Source: Acidobacteriota bacterium
GTDB taxonomy: Bacteria > Acidobacteriota > Vicinamibacteria > Vicinamibacterales > JAKQTR01
Direction: 5' to 3'
Length of the DNA: 56,873 nucleotides
Assembly: GCA_026393755.1 (NCBI GenBank)
Contig: JAPKZO010000038.1
Coordinates: 1-56,873, forward strand
A model generated the notes under the pieces. That model had not been told where the DNA came from, ran no database searches, and saw nothing but the letters and a program-made list of their open reading frames with translations. Positions 8,073 to 17,458 of this stretch are shown piece by piece (the first letter of the stretch is position 1; the number at the start of each line of letters is the position of its first letter). A program made the translations under genes and the position numbers.

Positions 8073-11000
8073 CAGCCGCGGCCAACGGCTTCGGCGACGT
8101 GATGGTCCTGGGCGCCGGGATCAGCGGCATCCAGGCCGCGCTCGATCTCGCCACGGCGGGCTACCGAGTGTTTCTGGTCGAGAAGGCGCCGACCGTCGGC
8201 GGCAAGATGGCGCAGTTCGACAAGACCTTCCCGACCAACGACTGCTCGATGTGCATCGAGTCGCCGAAGTTCATCGAGTGCGATCGGCATCCCAACATCG
8301 AGATCCTGACTCACACCGAGGTAAAGCACGTCGCCGGCGAGGCGGGCAGCTTCACGGTCACGCTCACCAGGAAGCCGCGCTACGTCAACGAGGACCTGTG
8401 CACCGGCTGCACTACCTGCAACGAGTACTGCCCGATCCCGATCCCCGATCCGTTCAACCAGGAGATGTCCGCCACCAAGGCGATCCACATCTACTTCGCC
8501 CAGGCCGTGCCGCTCGTGCCCTACATCGACGAGCGCTGCCGCTACCTCGACGATGGCAAGTGCACGATCTGCGAGAGCGTCTGCAAGAACCACGCGATCG
8601 ACCTCCACCAGCAGCCCAGAGAAGAGGTCATCAAGGTGGGGGCGATCGTTCTCAGTCCGGGCTACGGCGCCTTCGATCCGCGGCCGCGCGGCGACTACGG
8701 ATACGGGACAATTCAGAACGTCGTGACCAGCCTCGACTTCGAGCGGCTGCTGTGCGCCACGGGACCGCACGAGGGCGAGATCCTGCGGCCGTCCGACAAG
8801 AAGCACCCGCACAAGATCGCCTGGATCCACTGTGTCGGCTCGCGCCAGGTGCAGGCGGGCGGCCACAGCTACTGCTCGGCGGTGTGCTGCACCTACGTGC
8901 AGAAACAGGTCATCCTGGCCAAGGATCACGATGCGGACGCCGAGGCGGTGATCTTCCACAACGACATCCGCTCCTACGGGAAGGACTTCGAGCGCTTCTA
9001 CGAGCGGGCGAAGAACCTTCCCGGCGTGCGCTTCGAGCGCAGCTACGTCTCGATCGGCCGCGAGATCCCCGAGACGAACAACGTCACCATCCGCTACTCC
9101 AGCGGCGGAACGGTAAAGGAGGAAGAGTTCGACCTGGTCGTGCTCGGCATCGGCCTCGAGCCGCCTGCCGACGCGAAGCTGCTCGCGCAGCAGTTCGGCG
9201 TCGAGTTGAACGCGCACGGCTTCTGCAAGACCGATCCCGGCAATCCCATCGCGACCACCAGGCCCGGCGTCTTCGTCTCCGGGGCCTTCACGGGCCCGAT
9301 GGACATCCCCGAGGCGGTCGTGACCGCCAGCGGCGCCGGCGCCATGTCGAGCGCGCTCCTCCACTCGCGCCGCGGCAAGCTGGCGCGCGACCGCGTCTAC
9401 CCGGTGGAGCGCGACGTCTCGGAAGAAGAGGTCAGGGTGGGCGTCTTCGCCTGCCACTGCGGCGCCAACATCGGACGCGTCGTCAACGTGCCGTCGCTGG
9501 TTGAGTACGCCAGGGGGCTCGACCACGTGGCTCACGCCGAAGAGGGCCTGTTCGTCTGCTCCACCGACGCGGCGGCCAGGATCTCGACGACCATCCGGGA
9601 GAAGGGGCTGAATCGCGTGGTGGTCGCGGCCTGCACGCCGCGCACGCACGAGCCGCTGTTCCGCGACACGCTGCGCGAGGGCGGGATCAACCAGTATTTC
9701 TTCGACATGGCCAACATCCGGGAGCACTGCTCCTGGGTGCACTCCAAGGAGAAGGAAGAGGCCACCCGGAAGGCCAAGGACATCGTCCGCATGTCCGTGG
9801 CGCGCGCCGTCCAGCTGGAGCCCCTGCAGGAATCACAGCTCCCGGTCACCCACGTCGCACTTGTGGTCGGCGGGGGCGTCGCCGGGATGACGTGCGCGCT
9901 GAGCCTCGCCGACCAGGGCTTCGAGGTCGAGCTGGTGGAGAAGAACACGGAACTCGGCGGGATGGCGCGGAGGATCCGGACGACTCTCGAAGGGCTCGAC
10001 GTGCAAGCGTACGTGCGCGACCTGGTGCGCAAGGTCTATCGGCATCCGCTCGTTCACGTGTCGCACGCCGCGACCATCAACGACACCTCGGGCTACGTCG
10101 GCAACTTCGTCACCACGGTGAGCTCCGAGGGGCGGACCAGGACCATCCGCCACGGCGTCATCATCCTCGCCACCGGGGCCGACGAGTACCGGCCGACCGA
10201 GCACCTCTACGGACAAGACCTCCGCGTGCTGACACAGCTCGAGCTGGAGGAGCGCCTCGCCAGCGGGAATCTCGACGGCGCCCGCGCCGTGGCCATGATC
10301 CAGTGTGTCGGTTGCCGGACCGAAGACCGCAACTACTGCGCCCGCGTGTGCTGCAGTCAGGCTGTCAAGAACGCGCTCCGCCTGAAGCAGTTGCGGCCAG
10401 ACCTCGAGATCTACATCCTCTTCCGCGACATGCGCACGTACGGACTGATGGAGGACAGCTACCGCGAGGCGGCTGACAACGGCGTGCGGTTCGTGCGCTT
10501 CGAGCCGGCGGACGGCCCTGTGGTCGAGCCCGCCGAAGACGAGGAGGGGCGATCTGTTCTGCGGGTCACTGTTCCCGATCCGATCCTCGGCCAGAAGCTG
10601 GCTCTCGACGTGGACCTGGTCGTGCTGTCGGCGGCGGTCGTGCCGTCGGCCGGCAGCCATGATGCCGCGCGCCTGTTCAAGGTCGCGATGAATCCCGATG
10701 GCTTCTTCCAGGAGGCGCACGTCAAGCTGCGTCCGGTCGACGCCGCGGGCGACGGCGTGTTCATCTGCGGTGCGGCGCACTACCCCAAGCACCTGTCGGA
10801 AACCATTGCGCAGGCGCTCGGCGCGGCCGGTCGGGCCGGGTGTGTCCTGTCGCAGGACTCGGTCACCGCGTCAGGCGCCATCTGCAATGTCGAGGAGCAT
10901 GAGTGCGTCGCCTGCGGGGCCTGCATCGCGGCCTGCCGCTACGGCGCCATCAGTTGGAACGAGACTCTCGAGGGCAACAAGGCCGTGGTGAACCCTGCCC

Positions 11001-11125
11001 TGTGCAAGGGCGATGGGCTGTGCTGCTCCAAGTGCCCGACCGACGCCATCGTGCTCCAGCACTTCACCAACGAGGCGATTGAGCACCAGATCGATGCGGC
11101 GTTGTCAGAGGAGTGGAGCTCATGA
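8069..11125 (+). CDS. bamE: BamE-like long HdrA flavoprotein with tandem FAD/Fe-S units
   Basis: 1018 residues from the ATG at 8069, which overlaps the upstream stop. The protein is two HdrA-like units in a row. Unit 1 begins with the FAD motif VLGAGISGIQAA, then PTNDCSMC and a ferredoxin site CTGCTTCNEYC. The middle carries the HdrA N-terminal motif VGVFACHCGANIG and VAACTPRTHEP. Unit 2 has its own FAD motif VVGGGVAGMTCA, CVGCRTEDRNYC, and a C-terminal pair of ferredoxin sites (CVACGACIAACRYG, CKGDGLCCSKCP). HdrA flavins are known bifurcation sites, so this subunit is the likely place where electrons are split. BamE of Geobacter has this layout. Confidence 0.82.
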   Translation: MTAAANGFGDVMVLGAGISGIQAALDLATAGYRVFLVEKAPTVGGKMAQFDKTFPTNDCSMCIESPKFIECDRHPNIEILTHTEVKHVAGEAGSFTVTLTRKPRYVNEDLCTGCTTCNEYCPIPIPDPFNQEMSATKAIHIYFAQAVPLVPYIDERCRYLDDGKCTICESVCKNHAIDLHQQPREEVIKVGAIVLSPGYGAFDPRPRGDYGYGTIQNVVTSLDFERLLCATGPHEGEILRPSDKKHPHKIAWIHCVGSRQVQAGGHSYCSAVCCTYVQKQVILAKDHDADAEAVIFHNDIRSYGKDFERFYERAKNLPGVRFERSYVSIGREIPETNNVTIRYSSGGTVKEEEFDLVVLGIGLEPPADAKLLAQQFGVELNAHGFCKTDPGNPIATTRPGVFVSGAFTGPMDIPEAVVTASGAGAMSSALLHSRRGKLARDRVYPVERDVSEEEVRVGVFACHCGANIGRVVNVPSLVEYARGLDHVAHAEEGLFVCSTDAAARISTTIREKGLNRVVVAACTPRTHEPLFRDTLREGGINQYFFDMANIREHCSWVHSKEKEEATRKAKDIVRMSVARAVQLEPLQESQLPVTHVALVVGGGVAGMTCALSLADQGFEVELVEKNTELGGMARRIRTTLEGLDVQAYVRDLVRKVYRHPLVHVSHAATINDTSGYVGNFVTTVSSEGRTRTIRHGVIILATGADEYRPTEHLYGQDLRVLTQLELEERLASGNLDGARAVAMIQCVGCRTEDRNYCARVCCSQAVKNALRLKQLRPDLEIYILFRDMRTYGLMEDSYREAADNGVRFVRFEPADGPVVEPAEDEEGRSVLRVTVPDPILGQKLALDVDLVVLSAAVVPSAGSHDAARLFKVAMNPDGFFQEAHVKLRPVDAAGDGVFICGAAHYPKHLSETIAQALGAAGRAGCVLSQDSVTASGAICNVEEHECVACGACIAACRYGAISWNETLEGNKAVVNPALCKGDGLCCSKCPTDAIVLQHFTNEAIEHQIDAALSEEWSS

Positions 11126-11205
11126 CCCGGACTGACGCCGTGCAGACCAGAAGAAGGGCGGGCGCATCGGCGGACGAGCCGTACGGAGCAGTCCGCGCTC
11201 GATGG

Positions 11206-11326
11206 CCGGAACCCGACAAGCGTGCGGAGGGTTCCCCGGCGCCGCGCGTAGCGGTCAAGCGGGCGCGGGTAGCGCAAGCCGGCGGGGAGATCCGGAACCC
11301 GAGGCAAAGCGAGGAGGGTTCCCGGA
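11206..11326. repeat. Pair of imperfect hairpin repeats before the BamF-like gene
   Basis: Two copies of an inverted-repeat unit lie in the 279-nt gap before the selenoprotein gene: CCGGAACCC...GGGTTCCCC at 11206-11239, and TCCGGAACCC...GGGTTCCCGGA at 11291-11326. The inner part (aagcgtgcggag / aaagcgaggag) differs. They look like dispersed extragenic palindromes. An ORF through this stretch (11122-11424) starts with an ATGA overlap, but its composition is that of the repeats and I do not call it. Confidence 0.55.
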
Positions 11327-11404
11327 CTGCGGAGTCCGGCTCGGGAGCGGATGCGCCGGCTCCCCCGACGACTCCGAATCGTGGACTCTCGTGTAGGAGG
11401 ATCG

Positions 11405-13636
11405 ATGGCGAGCTTCGAGCATAAGCCGAGGATCATCGCGTTCCTCTGCCACTGGTGAGCGTACTCGGCATCAGACCTGTCTGGCGTGTCCAGACAAAGC
11501 TACGCTCCCGAGGTCCGCATCATCCGCGTGATGTGCACGGGCAGGGTCGATCTGTCCCACATCATCCGCGCGTACGCCAGAGGCGCGGACGGGGTGATCA
11601 TCGGGGGCTGCTGGCCTGGCGAGTGCCACTATGTGACCGAGGGCAACTACGACGCCTTGTGCAACGTGCACCTGGGCAAGAAGCTGCTCGCCGGCATTGG
11701 CCTCGAGCCCGAGCGGCTCAGGATCGAATGGATCGCGGCGTCAGAGGGTGCCCGCTTCGCCGAAATCATGACCGACTTCTCGCGGCAAATGAGAGAGGTT
11801 GGACCTCTGGGACGCGCCGCGGGCATCGACCGGGCGGCCATGACGCTCAGGCTGGACGCCGTGACGAAGCTCATCCCGTACATCAAGCTTGTACAGCGGG
11901 AAAAGCTGCTCCCTCCGACGCGCAACGAAGACGAGATCAATGCGTTCTTCGCCAGTGACGAAGCCGCGATGGTGTTTGACGGGCTGATTGCCGACAAGCT
12001 GCTGCCCGGCCCCGCGTTTACGCAGCCCCTCGCGTCGCCCTGCCAATTGGCCTGTCCGATTGGCACGCAGGCGTGGCGTTACGTCGCGCACATCGAGCGC
12101 GGGGAGTACGAGCAGGCCTATGTGGCCATCCGCGAGGCGAATCCTTTTCCCTCGGTCTGCGCGCGCGTCTGCGATCACCGATGCGAGAAGAGCTGCCGGC
12201 TCGCGGTTGCGGGAGAAGCGCCCGTCGCGATTCGCACGCTCAAGCGGTTCATCACGGATAACACGGACCCCAGTGTGTACAAACCAGTTCGCGCGGAAGT
12301 TGCGAAGGCGGAAAAGGTGGCCATCGTCGGCGCCGGCCCCGCGGGGCTCACGGCCGCGCACCTCTTGTCGCTGCGCGGCTACAAGGTCACGGTCTTCGAC
12401 GCGAGCGACAAGCCGGGAGGCATGCTGCGACTTGGCATCCCGGCGTACCGATTGCCGCGGGAAGTGATCGACCGGGAAATCGCGGCCCTGCTGGATGACA
12501 ACATCACCCTGAAGATGGGCGTGTCGCTTGGTCCGTCAGGACCAAGTGCTGAGCGAGCGTCTTCAGCGAATCGCCTCGAAGGAGAGCGCGCCCAGACTGG
12601 CGAGTCGAAGCACTCGGCCAACCAAGTCACGATCGACTCGCTGTTCAACGACGGTTTCGACGCGGTGTTCCTCGCGCTCGGGTCGATGAAGAGCCTGCCG
12701 TTGCGCGTCGATGGGGAGCAGGCGCGCGGCGTCTATCCTTCGCTTCAATTCCTGAGCGAGTTCAACCTGCGGGGCGTGAGTCTGGCGAAGGGCAAAGTGG
12801 GTGTGATTGGCGGAGGCAACTCGGCGATCGACGCCGCCCGCATCGCGCTGCGACAGGAGGGCGTGGAGCAGGTCACGATCATCTATCGACGGACCCGGGA
12901 GGAGATGCCGGCGTTTTCGGACGAGATCGACGCCGCCATCGACGAAGGCGCCATCCTCAAGTGCCTGCTGTCGCCGGTGAGCGTTCAGACCGACGGTGGA
13001 TCCATCGTCGGCCTGACGTGCGTGAAGAATGAGCTCGGCCCGTGCGACAGCAGCGGACGCCGGCGGCCGGTGCCCATCGCCGGTTCAGAGCACGTGCTGC
13101 CGCTCGACACGCTGATCGTGGCCGTGGGCGAGAAACCCGAGGTCGAGCGCATCCGCTCGGCGACGTCCGAGGGAGTCGACATCAAGACGACTGATTGGGG
13201 GTCGATTGCGGCCGACGCGCGCACGCTGGCGACCAGCCGCAAGGGATTGTTTGCGGGTGGAGACGTCGTGACGGGCCCCAACACCGTCATCGACGCGATC
13301 GCCGCCGGTAAGAAGGCCGCCGTGATGATCGATCGCTACCTGTCGGGTGAGGAGCAACGGCAACCCGGCGACGCTGCCCGCTCGGGCCGGTACGTCGATC
13401 CTGCGCCAGCGAGACAGGGCTCGGTCGGCGCCGGGCGCGCTGAACGCCTCGCCATACCTCATGTGCTCGCCGACGAGCGACGAGCCAGCTTTGCCGAAGT
13501 GGAACAGGTCGTCACCGAAGCGATCGCCCGCCGCGAGGCCGCTCGTTGCCTGCGCTGCGACCTGGACTTCGACGGAGTCGTTTCGTCCGCGGCCGCCAGT
13601 GACAGTGGCGGGCGGCGCAACGCGGCGCTGAACTAG
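11405..13636 (+). CDS. bamF: BamF-like MvhD domain fused to GltD-type NAD(P)H flavoprotein; predicted selenoprotein (in-frame TGA)
   Basis: 743 residues if TGA 11456-11458 is read as selenocysteine (U18). From the ATG at 11405 the frame reads ...FLCHW-U-AYSASDLSGVSR; MvhD proteins have CxWC(S/A)YAGADLAGVSR here, so U takes the place of a [2Fe-2S] ligand Cys. The other MvhD cysteines, C44, C69 and C74, follow in the same frame. Residues about 150-740 are a glutamate-synthase small-subunit-like module: Fe-S region CQLACPIG...CARVCDHRCEKSC, FAD motif VGAGPAGLTAA (about 307), NAD(P) motif VIGGGNSAIDAA (about 467) and a C-terminal CLRCDLDF. A low-complexity insertion sits at about 375-405. Starting at the GTG at 11486 would delete the first cluster ligands. 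BamF of Geobacter has been described as Sec-containing; the GltD fusion could take over the NADH role of BamGHI. Confidence 0.82.
11456..11495 (+). promoter_or_regulatory. UGA Sec codon with bacterial SECIS-like hairpin
   Basis: The TGA at 11456-11458 is followed by a perfect 6-bp hairpin: GTCTGG (11479-11484), loop CGTGT, CCAGAC (11490-11495). The loop starts 26 nt after the TGA and has a G at its second position. This fits what is known of bacterial SECIS elements: a small apical loop with an early G, placed roughly 16-37 nt downstream of UGA within the coding region. SelB would have to recognise it; selABCD and tRNA-Sec are not in this window. Confidence 0.65.
12527..12546. repeat. Palindrome at the start of an in-frame insertion in the GltD domain
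   Basis: Perfect hairpin CTTGGTCC-GTCA-GGACCAAG inside the coding sequence. It opens a stretch of about 30 codons rich in Ser, Ala, Glu and Arg that has no counterpart in usual GltD proteins, which run directly from the LG residues into VTIDSLF. The reading frame is kept. It looks like a small repeat that inserted into the gene. Confidence 0.45.
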
Positions 13637-13711
13637 AATGACGGCACATTGCATGGGCGTGACGTGCCAGGCATGCGGCCTGGCGCCTGTCGCATCGAAG
13701 TGGGGTGCCCG

Positions 13712-16522
13712 ATGAACCTGAAGCGAATCGCACTCATCCTCGTGTTGGCGTGGACCGGCCTGCCGGCCGCCGCGCAGCAGCCTGCGCCCGCGACGGCGCC
13801 CACCCGAACACAGGCGGCGCTCGAGGACGTCATCAATGCGCTGCCCATGCGCAACATCGGACCATTTCGGACCGGCGCCTGGGTCACGGCGATCGACGTC
13901 CCCACGCGGCCCGCGCACGAACATCTCTACACGATCTACGCCGCCAGCCGCAGCGGCGGCGTGTGGAAGACGGTCAACGGGGGCATCACGTGGAACAACA
14001 TCACTGACAGCGTCGGCCTCGAGGCTACCGGCGCGGTCGCGCTCGCGCCATCCGACCCGAACACGGTCTGGGTCGGCGGCGGCGACCAGGCCAACGCCCG
14101 CAGCTCGATCTCGGGCAAGGGCGTGTTCAAGTCCACCGACGCCGGCAAGACCTGGCAGTCAATGGGGCTCCCCGATTCGCATCACATCGCGCGCATCGTC
14201 ATTCACCCAACCAACCCGGCCATCGTCTATGTCGCAGCCCTCGGCCATCTCTTCTCGACGAACGCCGAGCGCGGCGTCTTCCGGACGTTGGACGGCGGGA
14301 AGACATGGCAGAAGGTGCTCTACATTGACGATGGCGTCGGCGCCGTCGACCTGGTCGTCAACCGCAAGAAGCCGACGCAGCTCTTCGCGGCGATGTACGA
14401 CAAAGACCGGAAGCCGTGGTACATCATCGAAAGCGGGCCGAAAAGCGGCCTCTATCGCACTGATGACGCCGGCGACACATGGACGCCACTCGGTGGCGGG
14501 CTTCCGACTGGCAAGATCGGGCGCATCGGCATCGACATCTATCAGAAGAACCCGCTGATTCTGTACGCGCTGGTCGAGAACCAGAATCCTCGGACCGCCC
14601 CGCCGCCGGCTCGCGGGGGCCGCGCGGGCGCGGCTGGATTCGGAGCCGCAGCCACGGCAGGTGCGGGCGCGAACGGCGGAACCGGACAAGTAACCGCCCT
14701 CGCGCCATTAGCGCAGGGCATCATCGGCAACGAGTTGTACCGCACCGATGACGGCGGCAAGACGTGGCACAAGACGTCTGACGTCAACGTCGCCGGTGGC
14801 AAAGCCCCCTACTCGTTCAATCAGATCAAGATCAATCCGCACAACGACCAGGTCGTCATCGTCACCAGCGACAGCATGTACGTCACCCGCGACGGCGGCC
14901 GGACGTGGACCGGGGAGCGGTTCTTCGGACGCGCGTTTGGCGACTTCCGGTGCATGTGGTGGGACGAACAGGACGAGCAGCGCATCATTCTCGGCAGCGA
15001 CGGCGGCGTGCAGTTGTCAAACGACGGCGGCCGGACCAGCGACTACGCACCCAACCTGCTGGTTGGCGAGGTCTACGCGGTTGGCGTGGACATGGACGAT
15101 CCGTACAACGTGTACGGAGGCTTGCAGGATCACGATTCGTGGAAGGGTCCGAGCAACGGCAGGATGGGAAGCATCTCGCTCGACGACTGGGTCACCGTCG
15201 GCCCCGGCGACGGCATGTACAACATCGTCGATCCGACCGACAGCCGCTGGGTCTACAACACGCGCGAACTGAACGCGATGGGCCGGATGGACCAGAAGAC
15301 CGGCATCCGCACCAACATCAGTCCGGGTCGAGCGGGCTCGGGCACTCCGCCGCTGCGTTATAACTGGATCGCGCCGATCGCGATGTCGCCGTTTAACCCG
15401 CGCGTCATCTATGCCGGCTCGCAGTTTCTGCACCGCTCGCTCGACCGCGGCGATCACTGGGAGACGATCAGCCCCGATCTGACAACCAACGATCCCACGA
15501 AGATCAGCAACAACGTCCCGTTCTGCACGCTCACGTCGATTTCCGAGTCGCCGATTGCGGCCGGCCTCATCTGGGTCGGGACCGACGACGGCAGGGTACA
15601 CGTCACGAGGAACCACGGCGGGACGTGGGCGGATCTGACGCCGGCGCTGACCGCCGCCGGCGCGCCAGCCGATCGCTGGGTCAGCCGCGTTCTTGCATCA
15701 CCGCACGACGCGGGCACGGCGTTTGTCGCGAAGAACGGCTTCCGCAATGACGACTTCATGCCGTACCTCTACAAGACGACCGACTATGGACACACCTGGA
15801 CGGCGATTTCGGCCAATCTCCCCACCGGCGCCGTGAACGTCATCGTCCAGGATCGCAAGAACAGGAACCTGCTGTTCGTCGGCACCGACATCGGCGTGTT
15901 CGTCTCGATAGACGGCGCGGCCACCTGGATTAGGTTCACGTCGAACCTGCCGACGGTCGCGGTGCACGACCTGCTCATTCATCCGCGCGAACACGACCTC
16001 GTGCTGGGCACCTACGGCCGCGGATTCTGGACGGGAGACATCTCGCCGCTGCAGGATCTGACGCCGGCCACACTCGCGCAAAGCGTGCATCTGTTCGACA
16101 TCGAGCCCAGGGCACACTACGGCTTTGGCAGCCAGGGCATGAACTATCGCCTCTTCGGCGACCGGTACATCGAAGTGCCGAACGAGCCCGACGCGATGAC
16201 GATCAACTTCTGGGCGAAAGAAGCGTCAACCGCGCCGGCCACGATCACGATCACAGACATCTCGGGCAGGCTGGTCGCACAGCTCCCGCCGACTCCGGTG
16301 CGTGCCGGCCTCAATCGCTTGCGGTGGGGCATGAATGAGACGGCGGCGGCGCCCGCCGGTGGCGCACCCGGTCGAGGAGCTCGCGCGGGCGGCGGTGGCG
16401 GTCGTGGTGGTGGCGGCGCTCTTGTGCCGCCGGGCGACTACCTCGTCACGCTCGAGATCGGGGCCGACAAGCAGACGACAATCGGCAAGGTGCGGGAACG
16501 AATCTGGCCGGAATCACGATAG
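13712..16522 (+). CDS. Secreted sortilin/BNR-repeat beta-propeller protein
   Basis: 936 residues. Start at the ATG at 13712, giving the signal peptide MNLKRIALILVLAWTGLPAAAQQ; the frame extends further upstream but without a leader. Many Asp-box/BNR units are visible (STDAGKTWQSMG, LDGGKTWQKVL, DDAGDTWTPLG, DDGGKTWHKT, RDGGRTWTG, TTDYGHTWTA), forming the VPS10/sortilin-type propeller often annotated as a glycosyl hydrolase-like protein. Two Gly/Ala-rich linkers interrupt it (about nt 14590-14700 and 16350-16430). The C-terminal part has a FlgD-like beta fold (PATITITDISGRLVAQLP). Such proteins are exported and abundant in acidobacteria; no enzymatic residues could be assigned. Confidence 0.85.
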   Translation: MNLKRIALILVLAWTGLPAAAQQPAPATAPTRTQAALEDVINALPMRNIGPFRTGAWVTAIDVPTRPAHEHLYTIYAASRSGGVWKTVNGGITWNNITDSVGLEATGAVALAPSDPNTVWVGGGDQANARSSISGKGVFKSTDAGKTWQSMGLPDSHHIARIVIHPTNPAIVYVAALGHLFSTNAERGVFRTLDGGKTWQKVLYIDDGVGAVDLVVNRKKPTQLFAAMYDKDRKPWYIIESGPKSGLYRTDDAGDTWTPLGGGLPTGKIGRIGIDIYQKNPLILYALVENQNPRTAPPPARGGRAGAAGFGAAATAGAGANGGTGQVTALAPLAQGIIGNELYRTDDGGKTWHKTSDVNVAGGKAPYSFNQIKINPHNDQVVIVTSDSMYVTRDGGRTWTGERFFGRAFGDFRCMWWDEQDEQRIILGSDGGVQLSNDGGRTSDYAPNLLVGEVYAVGVDMDDPYNVYGGLQDHDSWKGPSNGRMGSISLDDWVTVGPGDGMYNIVDPTDSRWVYNTRELNAMGRMDQKTGIRTNISPGRAGSGTPPLRYNWIAPIAMSPFNPRVIYAGSQFLHRSLDRGDHWETISPDLTTNDPTKISNNVPFCTLTSISESPIAAGLIWVGTDDGRVHVTRNHGGTWADLTPALTAAGAPADRWVSRVLASPHDAGTAFVAKNGFRNDDFMPYLYKTTDYGHTWTAISANLPTGAVNVIVQDRKNRNLLFVGTDIGVFVSIDGAATWIRFTSNLPTVAVHDLLIHPREHDLVLGTYGRGFWTGDISPLQDLTPATLAQSVHLFDIEPRAHYGFGSQGMNYRLFGDRYIEVPNEPDAMTINFWAKEASTAPATITITDISGRLVAQLPPTPVRAGLNRLRWGMNETAAAPAGGAPGRGARAGGGGGRGGGGALVPPGDYLVTLEIGADKQTTIGKVRERIWPESR

Positions 16523-16606
16523 CCAGGTGGGACGGTCCCTCTCCGCAGACTGGATGCGCGCCAATGCGCGAAGAAGGCATAACATGCCACCGACGTCTGG
16601 GGTCAA

Positions 16607-17458
16607 ATGCCCATGCTTATGAAGACGCCACTTGCGACCACTGTGATAACTCTTGCGCTGATCGTCACGACGACGCAGCAACCAGCCGGCCGGCAGGCGC
16701 CTGGCATCGAGCCTCCCGGCACGTTTTCGATCCTTGGTTATGACCCAGAGACGCAGGAGATCGGCGCCGCTGTCCAGTCGAGGGTGTTTTCTGTCGGCAA
16801 CGGCGTCCTCTGGGCCGAGGCTGGTGTGGGCGCGGTCGCGACGCAGGCGATCGTGGACGTCGGGTACGGGCCGAAGGGACTCGCACTCCTGCGCGCAGGG
16901 ACTACACCGAAGGCCATCATCACCGCGGTTCTCGACAGCGATCCCGACCCCGGCTATGGCCGGCAGGCCTGGCCGAAAGCCGGCCGCCAGTTTGCCGTGA
17001 TCAACGCGAAGGGCGAAGTCGCGGCGTACTCCGGGCCTGGCGCGCCTGCAGAGTTCGGAGACGCACAGGGGAAGTTCTGCACCGCGCAAGGCAACACGCT
17101 CGGGCGCCCGGACGGGAAGTGGCCGCCGGCTGACGGCATCAAACCCAGCAACGTGCCGGCCGCGATGGTCGCGGGATTCGAGAACAGCGAGAAGGATGCG
17201 AACGGCAACCGCCGTCACATCTCATTGCGACTGGTCGCCGCGCTCGAAGCGGGACAGGCGGCTGGCGGTGACAATCGCGGCCAGCAATCCGCCGCGCTCA
17301 TCGTCGTTAAGAAAGACGCCGGCGTGTGGTTGCACAACGACGTCGTGCTGCGCTTGCAGGTGGACGACAACCCCGAACCGATCAAGGAACTGCGGCGACT
17401 GGTCGAGAAGTCACCTGCAGGCCGGGGTGCGCGCGGGCGCGGCGGTTCGCAGCGCTAG
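16607..17458 (+). CDS. Secreted DUF1028-family protein
   Basis: 283 residues. GGGG lies 4 nt before the ATG at 16607; ATGs at 16613 and 16619 are alternatives. A short signal peptide (MKTPLATTVITLALIV) precedes the DUF1028 core: TFSILGYDPETQEIGAAVQS, a conserved run around VLWAEAGVGAVATQA, and the Gln-Gly region AQGNTL. DUF1028 proteins have an Ntn-hydrolase-like fold and are often annotated as putative peptidoglycan-binding proteins; activity is not established. It follows the BNR protein by 84 nt on the same strand and may be co-transcribed. Confidence 0.85.
   Translation: MPMLMKTPLATTVITLALIVTTTQQPAGRQAPGIEPPGTFSILGYDPETQEIGAAVQSRVFSVGNGVLWAEAGVGAVATQAIVDVGYGPKGLALLRAGTTPKAIITAVLDSDPDPGYGRQAWPKAGRQFAVINAKGEVAAYSGPGAPAEFGDAQGKFCTAQGNTLGRPDGKWPPADGIKPSNVPAAMVAGFENSEKDANGNRRHISLRLVAALEAGQAAGGDNRGQQSAALIVVKKDAGVWLHNDVVLRLQVDDNPEPIKELRRLVEKSPAGRGARGRGGSQR

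Noticed and set aside
11122-11424. ORF starting with an ATGA overlap after the BamE-like gene
   Set aside because: It consists largely of the two hairpin repeats and low-complexity Arg/Ala/Pro sequence, overlaps the start of the selenoprotein gene in another frame, and shows no domain.
11486-13636. Shorter start of the BamF-GltD gene at GTG 11486
   Set aside because: It removes the conserved first 27 residues of the MvhD domain, including C15 and position 18, which are present in frame upstream with only the TGA between.
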